From contig OZ253663.1 in assembly GCA_965263215.1 (NCBI GenBank), positions 1,736,001 to 1,800,000 of the forward strand: a stretch of 64,000 nucleotides of DNA, written 5' to 3'. The notes under the pieces were generated by a model that was not told where the DNA came from, ran no database searches, and saw only the letters and a list, made by a program, of their open reading frames with translations. Within the stretch, counting starts at the first letter, position 1, and every line of letters begins with the position of its first letter. Below are positions 1 to 8,604 of this stretch, one piece after another. A program made the position numbers and the translations under genes. This stretch comes from UBA1672 sp965263215. GTDB taxonomy: Bacteria > Pseudomonadota > Alphaproteobacteria > Micavibrionales > Micavibrionaceae.

Positions 1-459
1 ACTATAGAAAACCTTGGCGATGAAGGCGTCTATACCCTCCTCTATGGTGTTAAACGTTTTCTCAAACCCATCCACTTCACCATAATATGGGTCAGGAATA
101 TTCATACCTTGATATCGATCATGGTAATCGAGCAATAGCTTTATTTTATCATGGTATTTTTCATCGACCATTCTGCGCATTGTACGCTCATGCCCCTTAT
201 CCATGGCAATCAAATAATCAAACTTATCAAAATCCTCATCGGCTAATTTACGGCCTCTGATATCTGTGATGTCTATATTATGATTTTGCGCCGCCGCGAT
301 AGAGCGATAATCAGGCGGATCACCTATATGATAACCAAACGTCCCTGCGGAATCACAACGCGCCGATAATTTTTGCGCGCGCACACGATCTCTAAAGATT
401 CCCTCTGCTGTGGGTGACCTGCAAATATTACCTGTACATACAAATAAAACTGAAATCAT
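1..459 (-). CDS. Low-molecular-weight protein tyrosine phosphatase (3' end cut by window edge)
   Basis: Reading the minus strand from the ATG at 459 gives 153 codons with no stop before the edge, so only the last few residues are missing for a family of about 150-165. The P-loop CTGNICRS lies at residues 8-15, with nucleophile Cys8 and Arg14, and the general-acid loop DPYY is at 123-126. The family dephosphorylates phosphotyrosine proteins; in bacteria it is often tied to exopolysaccharide control or resembles arsenate reductases. An AAGGAT ribosome site lies about ten bases upstream of the ATG. It is divergent from the olsB-like gene and shares a 139-bp control region with it. The substrate cannot be told from sequence. 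Confidence 0.93.
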   Translation of the reverse strand, partial: MISVLFVCTGNICRSPTAEGIFRDRVRAQKLSARCDSAGTFGYHIGDPPDYRSIAAAQNHNIDITDIRGRKLADEDFDKFDYLIAMDKGHERTMRRMVDEKYHDKIKLLLDYHDRYQGMNIPDPYYGEVDGFEKTFNTIEEGIDAFIAKVFYS

Positions 460-480
460 AATCCAATATCCTTAAAAACA

Positions 481-508
481 ATGTGCATAATGTGATCACT
501 ATGTACAT
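481..508. promoter_or_regulatory. Nested inverted repeats in a divergent intergenic region
   Basis: Arms ATGTGCATA (481-489) and TATGTACAT (500-508) are complementary except for one G/T pair and enclose the 8-bp palindrome GTGATCAC (492-499). A third repeat, TCTTGC-AA-GCAAGA, follows at 527-540. The region separates the divergent phosphatase and acyltransferase genes, so it is a candidate operator. No regulator is recognised. Confidence 0.3.
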
Positions 509-598
509 CTATGAAATATAGTTTAATCTTGCAAGCAAGAAACATTCTGCACATAGTAGCAAACATCTGGAAATACTTCCAATTTTAGGGCGTAATGC

Positions 599-1426
599 AT
601 GACAAAATCTTCTGATTTACAGTTGGATCACACAGTGTCAAAAGAGGCACACGTTCGTCTTGCACAAAATCCGGAGGAAATAGAACAAGCGCAAAAGCTT
701 CGGTATCAGGTTTTTTACGAAGAATACGGCGCGCAACCAACAGATGAAATGCGTGATCAAAAGCGTGATTTTGATGATTTTGACAAAATCACAGATCATT
801 TAATTGTTCTGGCCAATGATCCTCTAACCGGAAATGAAAAAATTGTCGGGACATACAGGCTTTTGCGTCAAAACATCGCCGAACAGCATGGGCGGTTTTA
901 TTCCACCGACGAATATAACCTTGATAAACTTATTGCCAGTGACAATTTCCTATTAGAGCTTGGCAGGTCTTGTGTTCTGGCCGATTACAGAACCAAACCA
1001 ATCCTCAATATGCTCTGGCAAGGCATTGCAGATTATATCACAGACCATAAGATTGACTTGTTGTTTGGCTGTGCTAGCTTTCAGGGCGTAAGCGTTGATT
1101 CCATCGCGCAGCAACTGTCCTATCTTCATCATTTTCATTCGACACCGGCAGATATCAGTCCGGTTGCGATCAAAGAACGCTATGTAGATATGAATATCTA
1201 TGAAAAAGAGACATTAAACGAACGTCGCGTTTTTGCATCACTCCCCCCTCTTATTAAAGGCTATTTAAGGCTTGGCGCGACTATTGGTAACGGCGCGGTG
1301 ATTGATCACCAGTTCAACACGATTGATGTTTGTATTGTTGTTCAAACAAGCTTAATGACAGAACGTTACCGCAAGTATTACGAACGCAAAATACAAAAAA
1401 CCATGCCGGGTCAATCAGAGGAATAA
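599..1426 (+). CDS. GNAT-fold acyltransferase, OlsB-like (ornithine lipid type)
   Basis: A 275-residue protein of the acyl-homoserine-lactone-synthase-like GNAT family that includes OlsB, which N-acylates ornithine with 3-hydroxyacyl-ACP in the first step of ornithine lipid synthesis. The LRYQVFYEEYGA block (about 35-46) and ELGRSCVLADYR (about 120-131) match that family as I know it. The next gene starts nine bases after the stop and is a PlsC-type acyltransferase, which is the olsB-olsA arrangement. A TTTTAGGG purine-rich stretch precedes the ATG. The ornithine-lipid role is inferred from family and pairing; another amino acid head group is possible. Confidence 0.8.
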   Translation: MTKSSDLQLDHTVSKEAHVRLAQNPEEIEQAQKLRYQVFYEEYGAQPTDEMRDQKRDFDDFDKITDHLIVLANDPLTGNEKIVGTYRLLRQNIAEQHGRFYSTDEYNLDKLIASDNFLLELGRSCVLADYRTKPILNMLWQGIADYITDHKIDLLFGCASFQGVSVDSIAQQLSYLHHFHSTPADISPVAIKERYVDMNIYEKETLNERRVFASLPPLIKGYLRLGATIGNGAVIDHQFNTIDVCIVVQTSLMTERYRKYYERKIQKTMPGQSEE

Positions 1427-1435
1427 TAAACCGCC

Positions 1436-2212
1436 ATGAGATTTTTAATTGCTTGTATAAAGTTTCTTTTTTTTATTTTGCTTTGTTTGGTTGTTGTTCC
1501 AACGCAATTAGTCGTTCTTTTACTTCATAAAGGAAACGGCGCCTATATTATGCCTTGGTTATGGCAGAAGGCTGTTTGTAAAATATTTCGTATTAATATC
1601 CAAATCACCGGCACACCATACACAGACACCCAGACCATATATATTGGCAACCATATCTCTTACCTTGATATTCCGGCCGTCGGCAGTATTTTGCGCGCTT
1701 CGTTTGTCGCCAAGAAAGACGTGGCCTCATGGCCTGTTTTTGGATTTTTATCTAAACTTCAGCAAACAGCGTTTATCAGCCGTTCACGCGAAGACGCAAA
1801 AAAGGAAAAGCATGCGCTGGATACAATGCTTGATGAGGGCAAGAGTTTAATCATCTTCCCTGAAGGCACATCAACAGATGGCCGTGAGGTATTACCTTTT
1901 AAATCAAGCTTATTTTCCATTGCCTATAAAGAGGGTTTAGAAGATATAAGAATTCAACCCATCACGATAAATATGACTCGTGTTGATAAGAGGGAGATAA
2001 AAACTCAAGATGATCGTGACATTTATTCTTGGCACCTTAATATGGACACGCCGTTGGAAAAGCATTTATGGCGTTTCGCACTTAGCCGCGGAGCAACCAT
2101 ATCCCTTAATTTTCATGACGTTTTAAAAGCAAGTGACCTTAAAGATAGAAAAACACTTGCCAAGGCATGCTATAACGCCGTATCCAATGGTTTGAAAACA
2201 ACACATATATAA
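1436..2212 (+). CDS. 1-acyl-sn-glycerol-3-phosphate / lyso-ornithine-lipid acyltransferase (PlsC/OlsA family)
   Basis: 258 residues. A hydrophobic N-terminal segment (about 3-30) anchors it in the inner membrane. The acyltransferase motif HX4D is HISYLD at residues 73-78, and the phosphate-binding motif FPEGTSTDG lies at 142-150. PlsC enzymes acylate position 2 of lysophosphatidate; OlsA homologues O-acylate lyso-ornithine lipid. Placement directly behind the OlsB-like gene favours the OlsA role, although a second PlsC-type gene at 40329 could cover or share the lysophosphatidate function. The start is nine bases after the upstream stop, consistent with translational coupling. Confidence 0.85.
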   Translation: MRFLIACIKFLFFILLCLVVVPTQLVVLLLHKGNGAYIMPWLWQKAVCKIFRINIQITGTPYTDTQTIYIGNHISYLDIPAVGSILRASFVAKKDVASWPVFGFLSKLQQTAFISRSREDAKKEKHALDTMLDEGKSLIIFPEGTSTDGREVLPFKSSLFSIAYKEGLEDIRIQPITINMTRVDKREIKTQDDRDIYSWHLNMDTPLEKHLWRFALSRGATISLNFHDVLKASDLKDRKTLAKACYNAVSNGLKTTHI

Positions 2213-2222
2213 GGAAGTTTTT

Positions 2223-2438
2223 ATGAGTTTTAGTGCAGAAGAGATGTCGCAGTTGAAGGCCTATATTGAGCGTGTCTTCAAATGTTCGGGCATTACCGTG
2301 ATGAAACGTGAAAAAGCGGAAGATTCAATCGAGGTTATGATGGACGGTGAATTTATTGGTGTTTTGTATAAAATCATTGATGAAGGCGAAACATCTTATG
2401 ATTTCAACATGGCTATTCTTGATATTGACCTTGTTTAA
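2223..2438 (+). CDS. DUF3126 family protein
   Basis: A 71-residue protein matching the small alphaproteobacterial DUF3126 family: a helix (about 5-20), then predicted strands with the GEFIGVLYKIIDEGE block, ending in DIDLV. No enzymatic motif or membrane segment is visible and the function is unknown. It follows the OlsA-like gene by ten bases with an AAGGAAG ribosome site, so it is probably the last cistron of the three-gene transcript. Confidence 0.85.
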   Translation: MSFSAEEMSQLKAYIERVFKCSGITVMKREKAEDSIEVMMDGEFIGVLYKIIDEGETSYDFNMAILDIDLV

Positions 2439-2449
2439 GGTACAGCATT

Positions 2450-2479
2450 TTTACAAAAACTGTTAAAATCTGTTATAAT
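2450..2479 (+). promoter_or_regulatory. Sigma-70-type promoter of the secreted-protein cassette
   Basis: TTTACA (2450-2455) and a perfect TATAAT (2474-2479) are separated by 18 bp. Transcription would start at about 2486-2487, which coincides with the ATG at 2487, and there is no convincing Shine-Dalgarno sequence. This predicts a leaderless mRNA. Confidence 0.6.
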
Positions 2480-2486
2480 TTTCGGC

Positions 2487-2969
2487 ATGTCAGATATCCA
2501 TATTAAACACTTTATACACATTTTTTTGTTCGCATTTTTTTGCGTCACGATACAATCAGGGCAATCTTTTGCTCTCGATGCTCTGAAATACGACAATAAC
2601 CTGAGTACATCGCTTCGTTTTCAAATAGATCGGTTCTTGGCCGAACACTATAAATCCGATTCTTCAGCTTATGATATAGCGAGTACAGACCTTAATAAGG
2701 ATGGTATTTTTGAACATATTTTAAGACGAAAATCATGTGATACCCAAAAAGATGCATGTACACACATAATAATTGCTGAAAAGAAGGATAGAATCCTGCT
2801 ATTATCAAAAATAAGTGCTCGAAACTTGATGATCGATAGTAAGTTTTCGTATGGTATTAAGAATATACTCGCCTTTAAAAGCGAGATTAATGATTACGAT
2901 TTTGACATATATATGTGGTCGCCGGAGCAAAAGCTGTATATAATAGCTGAACAACAAACAGAGGATTAG
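2487..2969 (+). CDS. Secreted protein of unknown function
   Basis: 160 residues with an N-terminal hydrophobic signal segment (about 9-30, likely cleavage near SFA). The mature part contains a DLNKDGIFEHI stretch (about 68-78), which looks like an FG-GAP/EF-hand-like acidic loop that might bind calcium. Two cysteines follow a few residues later. No catalytic motif is seen. It is the first gene behind the promoter at 2450-2479 and is followed after eight bases by the larger secreted protein at 2978, so it probably belongs to the same transcript. I do not recognise the family. Confidence 0.75.
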   Translation: MSDIHIKHFIHIFLFAFFCVTIQSGQSFALDALKYDNNLSTSLRFQIDRFLAEHYKSDSSAYDIASTDLNKDGIFEHILRRKSCDTQKDACTHIIIAEKKDRILLLSKISARNLMIDSKFSYGIKNILAFKSEINDYDFDIYMWSPEQKLYIIAEQQTED

Positions 2970-2977
2970 GCATTATT

Positions 2978-4378
2978 GTGCTGAATAGATTAGAGAATAA
3001 GTTTACTTTTTTATTTTCTTGCATGGCGATTGTCGTGCTTTTCTCTTTCAATGCACATGCCGCATGCTCGCCCGGTATTCCTTGTACTGACTATGATATT
3101 TACACAGATACAGAATCCGGAACTGACCCCGCTCTAAACGGCCCCAAAACAGGCACGCCCGCACCACATACAAATGAAACAGGTGCAACAACAAGTGCGT
3201 GTGACGGTAACTTCATGAACCAAATCTACAGCCACGCCCTTATGGGCGCTAGCCGTGAAGTCATCATGAGCGAACAAATTATTCACAAACCGGACAGCGT
3301 TTTAGAATACACCTGTTTTGATCAATGGGTTTCTGTAACCGCCCACCATGCAGGCCCGATATTCTCAGAATCAACATTTTGGGAAGATCACGAAGTATGT
3401 ACATCAACCGGTGACAGTACCGCCTCTGCCGGTCGTCCGCCAAGTTGCGCAAGCAGTGGAGATAACACCGTTGCACCTTACGATATAACAATTGACGTCG
3501 TTTTCCCCGACACACATCTTGACGATGCCCTAAGAACACTTTTGTTTGATAACATTCAAACATACGTTGATAATAACTTTGATCACACCTTTATGGGTGA
3601 GGCGACAACAATAGACAATGACATTGATACATCCGGTAGTAACGGAAGTGCGCTTGGTTCCGGTAGTTATAACTGTTCTCACATGAGTACGGTTTGGAAT
3701 ATCGCAAAGTGTGTTGATTTTGGTGAAGATGACCGTTTCAGAACGTTTGAGGACTTGGTCAACACTGACCCCAGATCTATCCCTGTGGAATGCTCCCCGG
3801 GATTTACTGCCAGCGATGTTATAGAGCAAGGTACGAATTCAACAAAATTAGACAGCACTTCCCCGGGATCTAGCACTTCAGCAACATCTGTTATGGATCC
3901 GTGCCCTGCTGCAGGTACTGTTGCAATCCCTGTCGAATGGCCGTTTCGTGATCCGCCGTCAGGATCAACAGCAGGTACGCAATTTTCCAATGATTTAATA
4001 CGCGTTGCCAATAACTGCGATGACAGCGCAAATTTAAACGCTTACTCTTCATTTGACACGGCAACCTTATATGGCGAACTCATTCTAGGTTTGCATGACT
4101 TAACTGGTAATTATGTTCCGGGTACCGGTGGCGTTTCTTCTGGCGTTATAACAACCTGCTCCGATCCGATACCAACAGGCGTACCTTCGATTACTTATTT
4201 GTGGGATGAGTCTGATGTTGGACCAGGTAATATGTCTATAGCAGACCGATCTGCGCAAATTTATTATGAGCATATTTGCCCTAACCCCGGTTGTTTCTAC
4301 AGGCCTGTCTGGGTTAACTATGTACTCAATTCTCCCGTACCTGCTTCAACACCTACTGGGGCATGTATACCGTATTAA
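2978..4378 (+). CDS. Secreted Cys-containing protein, paralogue A (unknown family)
   Basis: 466 residues starting at a GTG seven bases after a GAGGATTAGG ribosome site. A signal peptide ends near NAHA (residue 28). The mature protein is Ser/Thr/Asp-rich with many cysteines. Blocks shared in the same order with the protein at 4459 are KPDSVLEYTCFD, a NNFDHTFMG block, YNCSHMSTVWNIAKCVDF, a VECSP block, and near the C-terminus PIPTGV followed by YEHICPNPGCFYRP. It differs from the paralogue by extra Ser/Gly/Thr-rich insertions. The even spread of cysteines in an exported protein suggests disulfides. The function is unknown; surface or periplasmic location is inferred from the signal peptide. Confidence 0.85.
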   Translation: MLNRLENKFTFLFSCMAIVVLFSFNAHAACSPGIPCTDYDIYTDTESGTDPALNGPKTGTPAPHTNETGATTSACDGNFMNQIYSHALMGASREVIMSEQIIHKPDSVLEYTCFDQWVSVTAHHAGPIFSESTFWEDHEVCTSTGDSTASAGRPPSCASSGDNTVAPYDITIDVVFPDTHLDDALRTLLFDNIQTYVDNNFDHTFMGEATTIDNDIDTSGSNGSALGSGSYNCSHMSTVWNIAKCVDFGEDDRFRTFEDLVNTDPRSIPVECSPGFTASDVIEQGTNSTKLDSTSPGSSTSATSVMDPCPAAGTVAIPVEWPFRDPPSGSTAGTQFSNDLIRVANNCDDSANLNAYSSFDTATLYGELILGLHDLTGNYVPGTGGVSSGVITTCSDPIPTGVPSITYLWDESDVGPGNMSIADRSAQIYYEHICPNPGCFYRPVWVNYVLNSPVPASTPTGACIPY

Positions 4379-4458
4379 TAAAAGCTATTTGCTTTGGCAT
4401 AAGATATTTGTGTAGAATATAGGAGTTTAATAAAGTGATCGTGACAAAGGACCATATA

Positions 4459-5355
4459 ATGAAAGTCAACACAACATTGTTAAAGTTTCGCACTGGCGTA
4501 CTCTTTGCCTTATCGTTGATGTTTTTTACACCGTCATCTTTTGCCGCGTCGGTAATTGCCACAACGCCTTGTGACGCACTTTATTACGAGTCTTTATCTG
4601 CGCGTGCATGGTTAGAGGCACAACGTGAAATTACACAAAACCAAAATATCATTCTTAAGCCTGACAGTGTTCTTGAATATACTTGTTTTGATCGTATAGT
4701 GAGGGAACTCGCGGATCATGCCGATGAAATGCTTAGCGAAACGTCATCATATGGTTCACCCTTAAGCTCGACAAGTATGGATAACGCGTTACAAAACCTT
4801 GTTGGTACATCTTTATCGGCCTATATCAGTAATAATTTTAATCACAACTTTCTTGCTGGTCATACGGCAGCAACGGGCTTGGATCACACGCCTCTTGCTA
4901 TCACAAATGGTACAGCGTACAGCTGTGATAGAATGAGACTTGTATGGAATGCTGCGAAGTGTATTAACTTTATTTCCAATAACACAACTGATGGGTTTTT
5001 TACATTTGCGGAGTATGCCGGTGCGGTTGATAAAAGAGTTCTTCCAACGGCTTGTTCACCAATCAATGCTAACTGGACTGCTAACCTTGCCTCTGCCTTA
5101 ACATCAGGCCCTTGGACAAATGACCCTGTTCAAACATACTTCAACCTTGTTGAACCACAAGATTGTTCGGGTGCTAATTGTCCTTGTACGGGAGATCCGG
5201 TGCCCACTGGCGTTCAGGTCGTTCGCTCTGGTTACAACAACAACGACTATGAAGAACATATCTGCCTGCAACCCGGCTGTCGTTATCACCCAGGTGGTGG
5301 AGATGATCTTGCCGTGGGTATATCTGATCCTGGTGCTGGTTGTTACGGTCGTTAA
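4459..5355 (+). CDS. Secreted Cys-containing protein, paralogue B (unknown family)
   Basis: 298 residues from the ATG at 4459, which has an AAAGGA ribosome site eight bases upstream and gives a normal signal peptide ending near SSFA. An in-frame GTG at 4435 with its own AGGAG is an alternative that adds eight residues. It repeats the blocks of the preceding gene: KPDSVLEYTCFD, SNNFNHNF, YSCDRMRLVWNAAKCINF, TACSP, PVPTGV and YEEHICLQPGCRYHP, but is about 170 residues shorter. Tandem duplication followed by divergence is the simplest explanation. It lies 80 bases after paralogue A, so it may be co-transcribed with it. No known catalytic motif is visible. Confidence 0.82.
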   Translation: MKVNTTLLKFRTGVLFALSLMFFTPSSFAASVIATTPCDALYYESLSARAWLEAQREITQNQNIILKPDSVLEYTCFDRIVRELADHADEMLSETSSYGSPLSSTSMDNALQNLVGTSLSAYISNNFNHNFLAGHTAATGLDHTPLAITNGTAYSCDRMRLVWNAAKCINFISNNTTDGFFTFAEYAGAVDKRVLPTACSPINANWTANLASALTSGPWTNDPVQTYFNLVEPQDCSGANCPCTGDPVPTGVQVVRSGYNNNDYEEHICLQPGCRYHPGGGDDLAVGISDPGAGCYGR

Positions 5356-5412
5356 GCCCTACCAAGAAAAATATCACCGCATATCTCACGCTCATATCCA
5401 CAAGGATTTGGT

Positions 5413-6744
5413 ATGTACGCAGTATACAAGTTTTTAACCTATAGCTGCGCTTTACCACTGTCTGTTTTATTAAATAGGCGTCTGAAAAAAGGCAAAGAAT
5501 CGCCCCGCAGCCTCAAAGAAAAAAAAGGAATCATCACACGACCGAGGTCCGGGGGCTCTTTACTATGGGTGCACGGCGCAAGTGTGGGGGAATCTCAATC
5601 CGCTCTGATACTAATCAACCACATTCTTAAAAATAAACCTGATACACATATACTTGTCACAACGGGCACATTAACCTCCGCAAAACTTATGGACAAAAAC
5701 CTCCCTCAAGGTGCTTTCCACCAATTCTACCCTTTGGACCACCCTCAATGGGTTAGACAATTTCTAGATCACTGGCAACCTGATGCAATTCTTTGGATGG
5801 AATCAGAATTGTGGCCTAATATGCTTCATCAGATAAAAAAACGAAATATCCCTGCTGCGCTTATTAATGCGCGCATGTCACCTAAATCATTTAAAGCATG
5901 GCAACGCTTTTCATCTTTGGCAAAAGCAACACTCAGCACCTTTAGTAAAATACTTTGCCAAACCGACACCGATAAAAATTGTTTGGAGAAACTTGGAGCG
6001 CAGCACGTCATTACGACAGATAATTTAAAACACAGTGCGCAGCCACTGCACTATGATGAGGGCGACTTAGAAAATTTAAATCAAGCATGTAAAAACAAAA
6101 CAATGTGGCTTTATGCGAGTACCCATGATGGTGAGGAGCAGATAGCCCATGAGATACATAAGAAATTAGAGGAATCTTATCCTGATTTGCTGACAATCAT
6201 TGTCCCTCGTCATCCTGATCGTCGTGATGAGATCAAAAGCAAATGCGCCGCATATAATTTAAAAACAACATATCGAGGCTCAGAAAAGAAACTGCCAAAG
6301 CCTGATGATGATGTATATATTGCTGACACTCTCGGAGAGCTTGGCCTGTTTTACAAACTTTCCCCCATCAGCTGTATCGGACGCTCCCTCAGCAATGATG
6401 GCGGTGGTGGTCATAATCCTATAGAATCAGCGCAGCTTGGAAGCGGTGTACTATACGGAGAAAATATACAGAACTTGCAGAAAATTTATGACGAAATGCA
6501 TCAAGCTAAAGCTGCTATTCGGGTTGATACCCCTGAGACACTATATTCAGAGTTAAAATCATTACTCAGTGATGATCTAAAACTAAGCGCATTACAAAAA
6601 AATGGGCAAGCTTTTTCAAGCCAAAAATCTGGTGTCGTTGATGTTGTGATGAAAGAAATTGAACCTATTCTTAGAGTGTTGCACAATGACGGCGTAAAAC
6701 AATCGCTTGAGAAATCGAAAAAAAATGCCTCTGAAAACGCCTGA
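5413..6744 (+). CDS. waaA: 3-deoxy-D-manno-octulosonic acid (Kdo) transferase
   Basis: 443 residues, normal for WaaA/KdtA. It transfers Kdo from CMP-Kdo to lipid IVA at the inner membrane. An N-terminal hydrophobic anchor (about 4-21) precedes the GT30 Rossmann domain; WVHGASVGES at 52-61 contains the catalytic Glu60. The second domain has VPRHPDRR (about 264-271) and the nucleotide-binding GGGGHNPIESAQLG block. The C-terminus overlaps the start of lpxK, placing both in one operon with the lipid A acyltransferase that follows. Whether one or two Kdo units are added cannot be told from sequence. Confidence 0.95.
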   Translation: MYAVYKFLTYSCALPLSVLLNRRLKKGKESPRSLKEKKGIITRPRSGGSLLWVHGASVGESQSALILINHILKNKPDTHILVTTGTLTSAKLMDKNLPQGAFHQFYPLDHPQWVRQFLDHWQPDAILWMESELWPNMLHQIKKRNIPAALINARMSPKSFKAWQRFSSLAKATLSTFSKILCQTDTDKNCLEKLGAQHVITTDNLKHSAQPLHYDEGDLENLNQACKNKTMWLYASTHDGEEQIAHEIHKKLEESYPDLLTIIVPRHPDRRDEIKSKCAAYNLKTTYRGSEKKLPKPDDDVYIADTLGELGLFYKLSPISCIGRSLSNDGGGGHNPIESAQLGSGVLYGENIQNLQKIYDEMHQAKAAIRVDTPETLYSELKSLLSDDLKLSALQKNGQAFSSQKSGVVDVVMKEIEPILRVLHNDGVKQSLEKSKKNASENA

Positions 6745-7732
6745 TTTTTGGTACAGATCTAAAGATTCATCACCTTCTGTTATAGAATATTTGATGGCGC
6801 CTATAAGTCTGTTATATCAATACGGACACCGCATTAATCTTCGGACCACCCAATCTAATTCCGTCGATATTCCTGTTATATGTATTGGAAATGTCACAGT
6901 AGGCGGCAGCGGAAAAACACCTGCGAGCATTGCTATCAATAAGATTATTAAAGAAGGAAACTTATTCAATAACTCTTTCTTCTTAACCCGTGGATATGGT
7001 GGCACTGAACCGGGCCCCAGACGCATTGAGGCTCATGAAGACGCAAAAACTGTCGGAGATGAACCGTTATTACTTGCAAGTCATTCAAGTACAATAGTTT
7101 CTGTGAACCGTTACAGCGGTTCAAAATTAGCACAAGAGCTTGGTTGTGATTGCATCATTATGGATGATGGATTGCAAAATCAATCCTTATCTAAATCAGT
7201 GTCTTTTATCGTCATCAATGGAAAAATGGGGTTTGGGAATGAAAAAACTATTCCGTCAGGACCACTACGTGAACCTATCGAAACTGCAATGCAACGATGT
7301 GATGCGATTATTATGATTGGACAAGATGAGCGTGACATAAAAGATAAAATACCAGAGCACATCCCTATATTTCGTGCAGAGATTAAGCCATTACAAGACG
7401 TAAAGTCCGACAAGGGGAAGGATTACATCGCCTTTAGTGGCATTGCATACCCTCAGAAATTTTATGACACACTTGAACAATGCGGATATAACGTTATTGA
7501 GAGTAAATCGTTTTCAGATCACCACGCATTCACCGATCATGATGTTGAATCTCTCATAACTCTGGCGAATGATAAAAATGCGCAGCTTATCACCACAGAA
7601 AAAGATTATGTGCGCCTGCCGCAAAACGTACAGCAGGACATTAAAACACTGCCTGTAAATTTGATATGGCATAATGAAGACGAAATATATCAGTTTTTAC
7701 GCGATAAACTGAAAAAGTTTAAAGAAACATAA
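6725..7732 (+). CDS. lpxK: Tetraacyldisaccharide 4'-kinase
   Basis: LpxK phosphorylates the 4' position of the tetraacyldisaccharide to give lipid IVA. Starting at the ATG at 6725 gives 335 residues beginning MPLKTPDFWY, a typical LpxK start; an in-frame TTG at 6707 would add six residues and is less likely. The Walker A region GNVTVGGSGKTP is at 55-66, and IIMDDGLQNQ (about 142-151) carries the acidic Walker B site. It overlaps the 3' end of waaA by 20 bases, and the next gene starts one base after its stop, which indicates tight translational coupling in a lipid A/Kdo operon. Confidence 0.95.
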   Translation: MPLKTPDFWYRSKDSSPSVIEYLMAPISLLYQYGHRINLRTTQSNSVDIPVICIGNVTVGGSGKTPASIAINKIIKEGNLFNNSFFLTRGYGGTEPGPRRIEAHEDAKTVGDEPLLLASHSSTIVSVNRYSGSKLAQELGCDCIIMDDGLQNQSLSKSVSFIVINGKMGFGNEKTIPSGPLREPIETAMQRCDAIIMIGQDERDIKDKIPEHIPIFRAEIKPLQDVKSDKGKDYIAFSGIAYPQKFYDTLEQCGYNVIESKSFSDHHAFTDHDVESLITLANDKNAQLITTEKDYVRLPQNVQQDIKTLPVNLIWHNEDEIYQFLRDKLKKFKET

Positions 7733-7733
7733 T

Positions 7734-8603
7734 ATGAAAAAAATTCGATATTTAATTGAGGGATTGTTACTGCATATCTTATTTGCTTTCTTTCGCACTC
7801 TACAACCTCAAAAAGCGTCTGCTGTAGGTGGATGGTTAGGACGGAGTATTGGCCCAAAATTAGCAGCAAGCCGTAAAGCACGACGAAATATTGCGCGTGC
7901 GCTTCCAGAAAAAACAAAAGAAGAGCAAGATCGTATCATCGTCGGTATGTGGGATAATATAGGGCGCGTTATTGCGGAATATCCACACTTGGAAATTATT
8001 AGTAAAGAGCACACAACAATCCAAAATAATCGGCGGCTTGAAACTTTATTAGGCACAGAACAGCCTATCGTTTTTTTTGGCGGTCATATTGCGAATTGGG
8101 AAGTGAATTCCACTGCACTTTTAACGCAATATAATAAACCCATTGCTTTGACGTATCGCGCACCTAATAACCCATGGGCAGCAAAGTTATTGGATAAAAC
8201 GCGCACCCTCAATGGCCGTTTACAAGCCTTCCCCAAGTCACGTGAAAGTGGAAAATCCATTCTTCAAACACTTAAAAACGGTGGGTCAATTGGTATTCTT
8301 GTTGATCAGAAATATAACGAGGGCCTCGAGGTTCCTTTCTTTTCTCACGCTGCAATGACCAACCCTGTTTTCGTACAGCTTTGCCAAAAATATAAATGCC
8401 CGCTGGTGCCCGTCAAAAACGAACGATTAAAAGGGTGTGAATTTAGACTAACGCCCTACCCGCCTTTAAATTTGTTCGATGATAATGGCAAAGCTCGCCC
8501 CGTTGAGCATGTGATAAAAGACGCACATACTTTACTGGAAACATGGATCAGAGAACGCCCGGAGCAATGGATCTGGCTTCATCGTCGTTGGAAAGAAAAG
8601 TAG
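7734..8603 (+). CDS. Lipid A biosynthesis acyltransferase (LpxL/LpxM family)
   Basis: 289 residues of the HtrB/MsbB family, which adds secondary acyl chains to Kdo-lipid A at the inner membrane. A hydrophobic N-terminal segment (about 5-21) is followed by the HX4E catalytic motif GGHIANWE (His118, Glu123) and the GILVDQKYNEG block near 190. The C-terminus ends in the EQWIWLHRRWK signature. It is the last gene of the waaA-lpxK set, one base after lpxK. Sequence alone does not decide between lauroyl and myristoyl transfer, or which position is acylated. Confidence 0.9.
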   Translation: MKKIRYLIEGLLLHILFAFFRTLQPQKASAVGGWLGRSIGPKLAASRKARRNIARALPEKTKEEQDRIIVGMWDNIGRVIAEYPHLEIISKEHTTIQNNRRLETLLGTEQPIVFFGGHIANWEVNSTALLTQYNKPIALTYRAPNNPWAAKLLDKTRTLNGRLQAFPKSRESGKSILQTLKNGGSIGILVDQKYNEGLEVPFFSHAAMTNPVFVQLCQKYKCPLVPVKNERLKGCEFRLTPYPPLNLFDDNGKARPVEHVIKDAHTLLETWIRERPEQWIWLHRRWKEK

Positions 8604-8604
8604 A

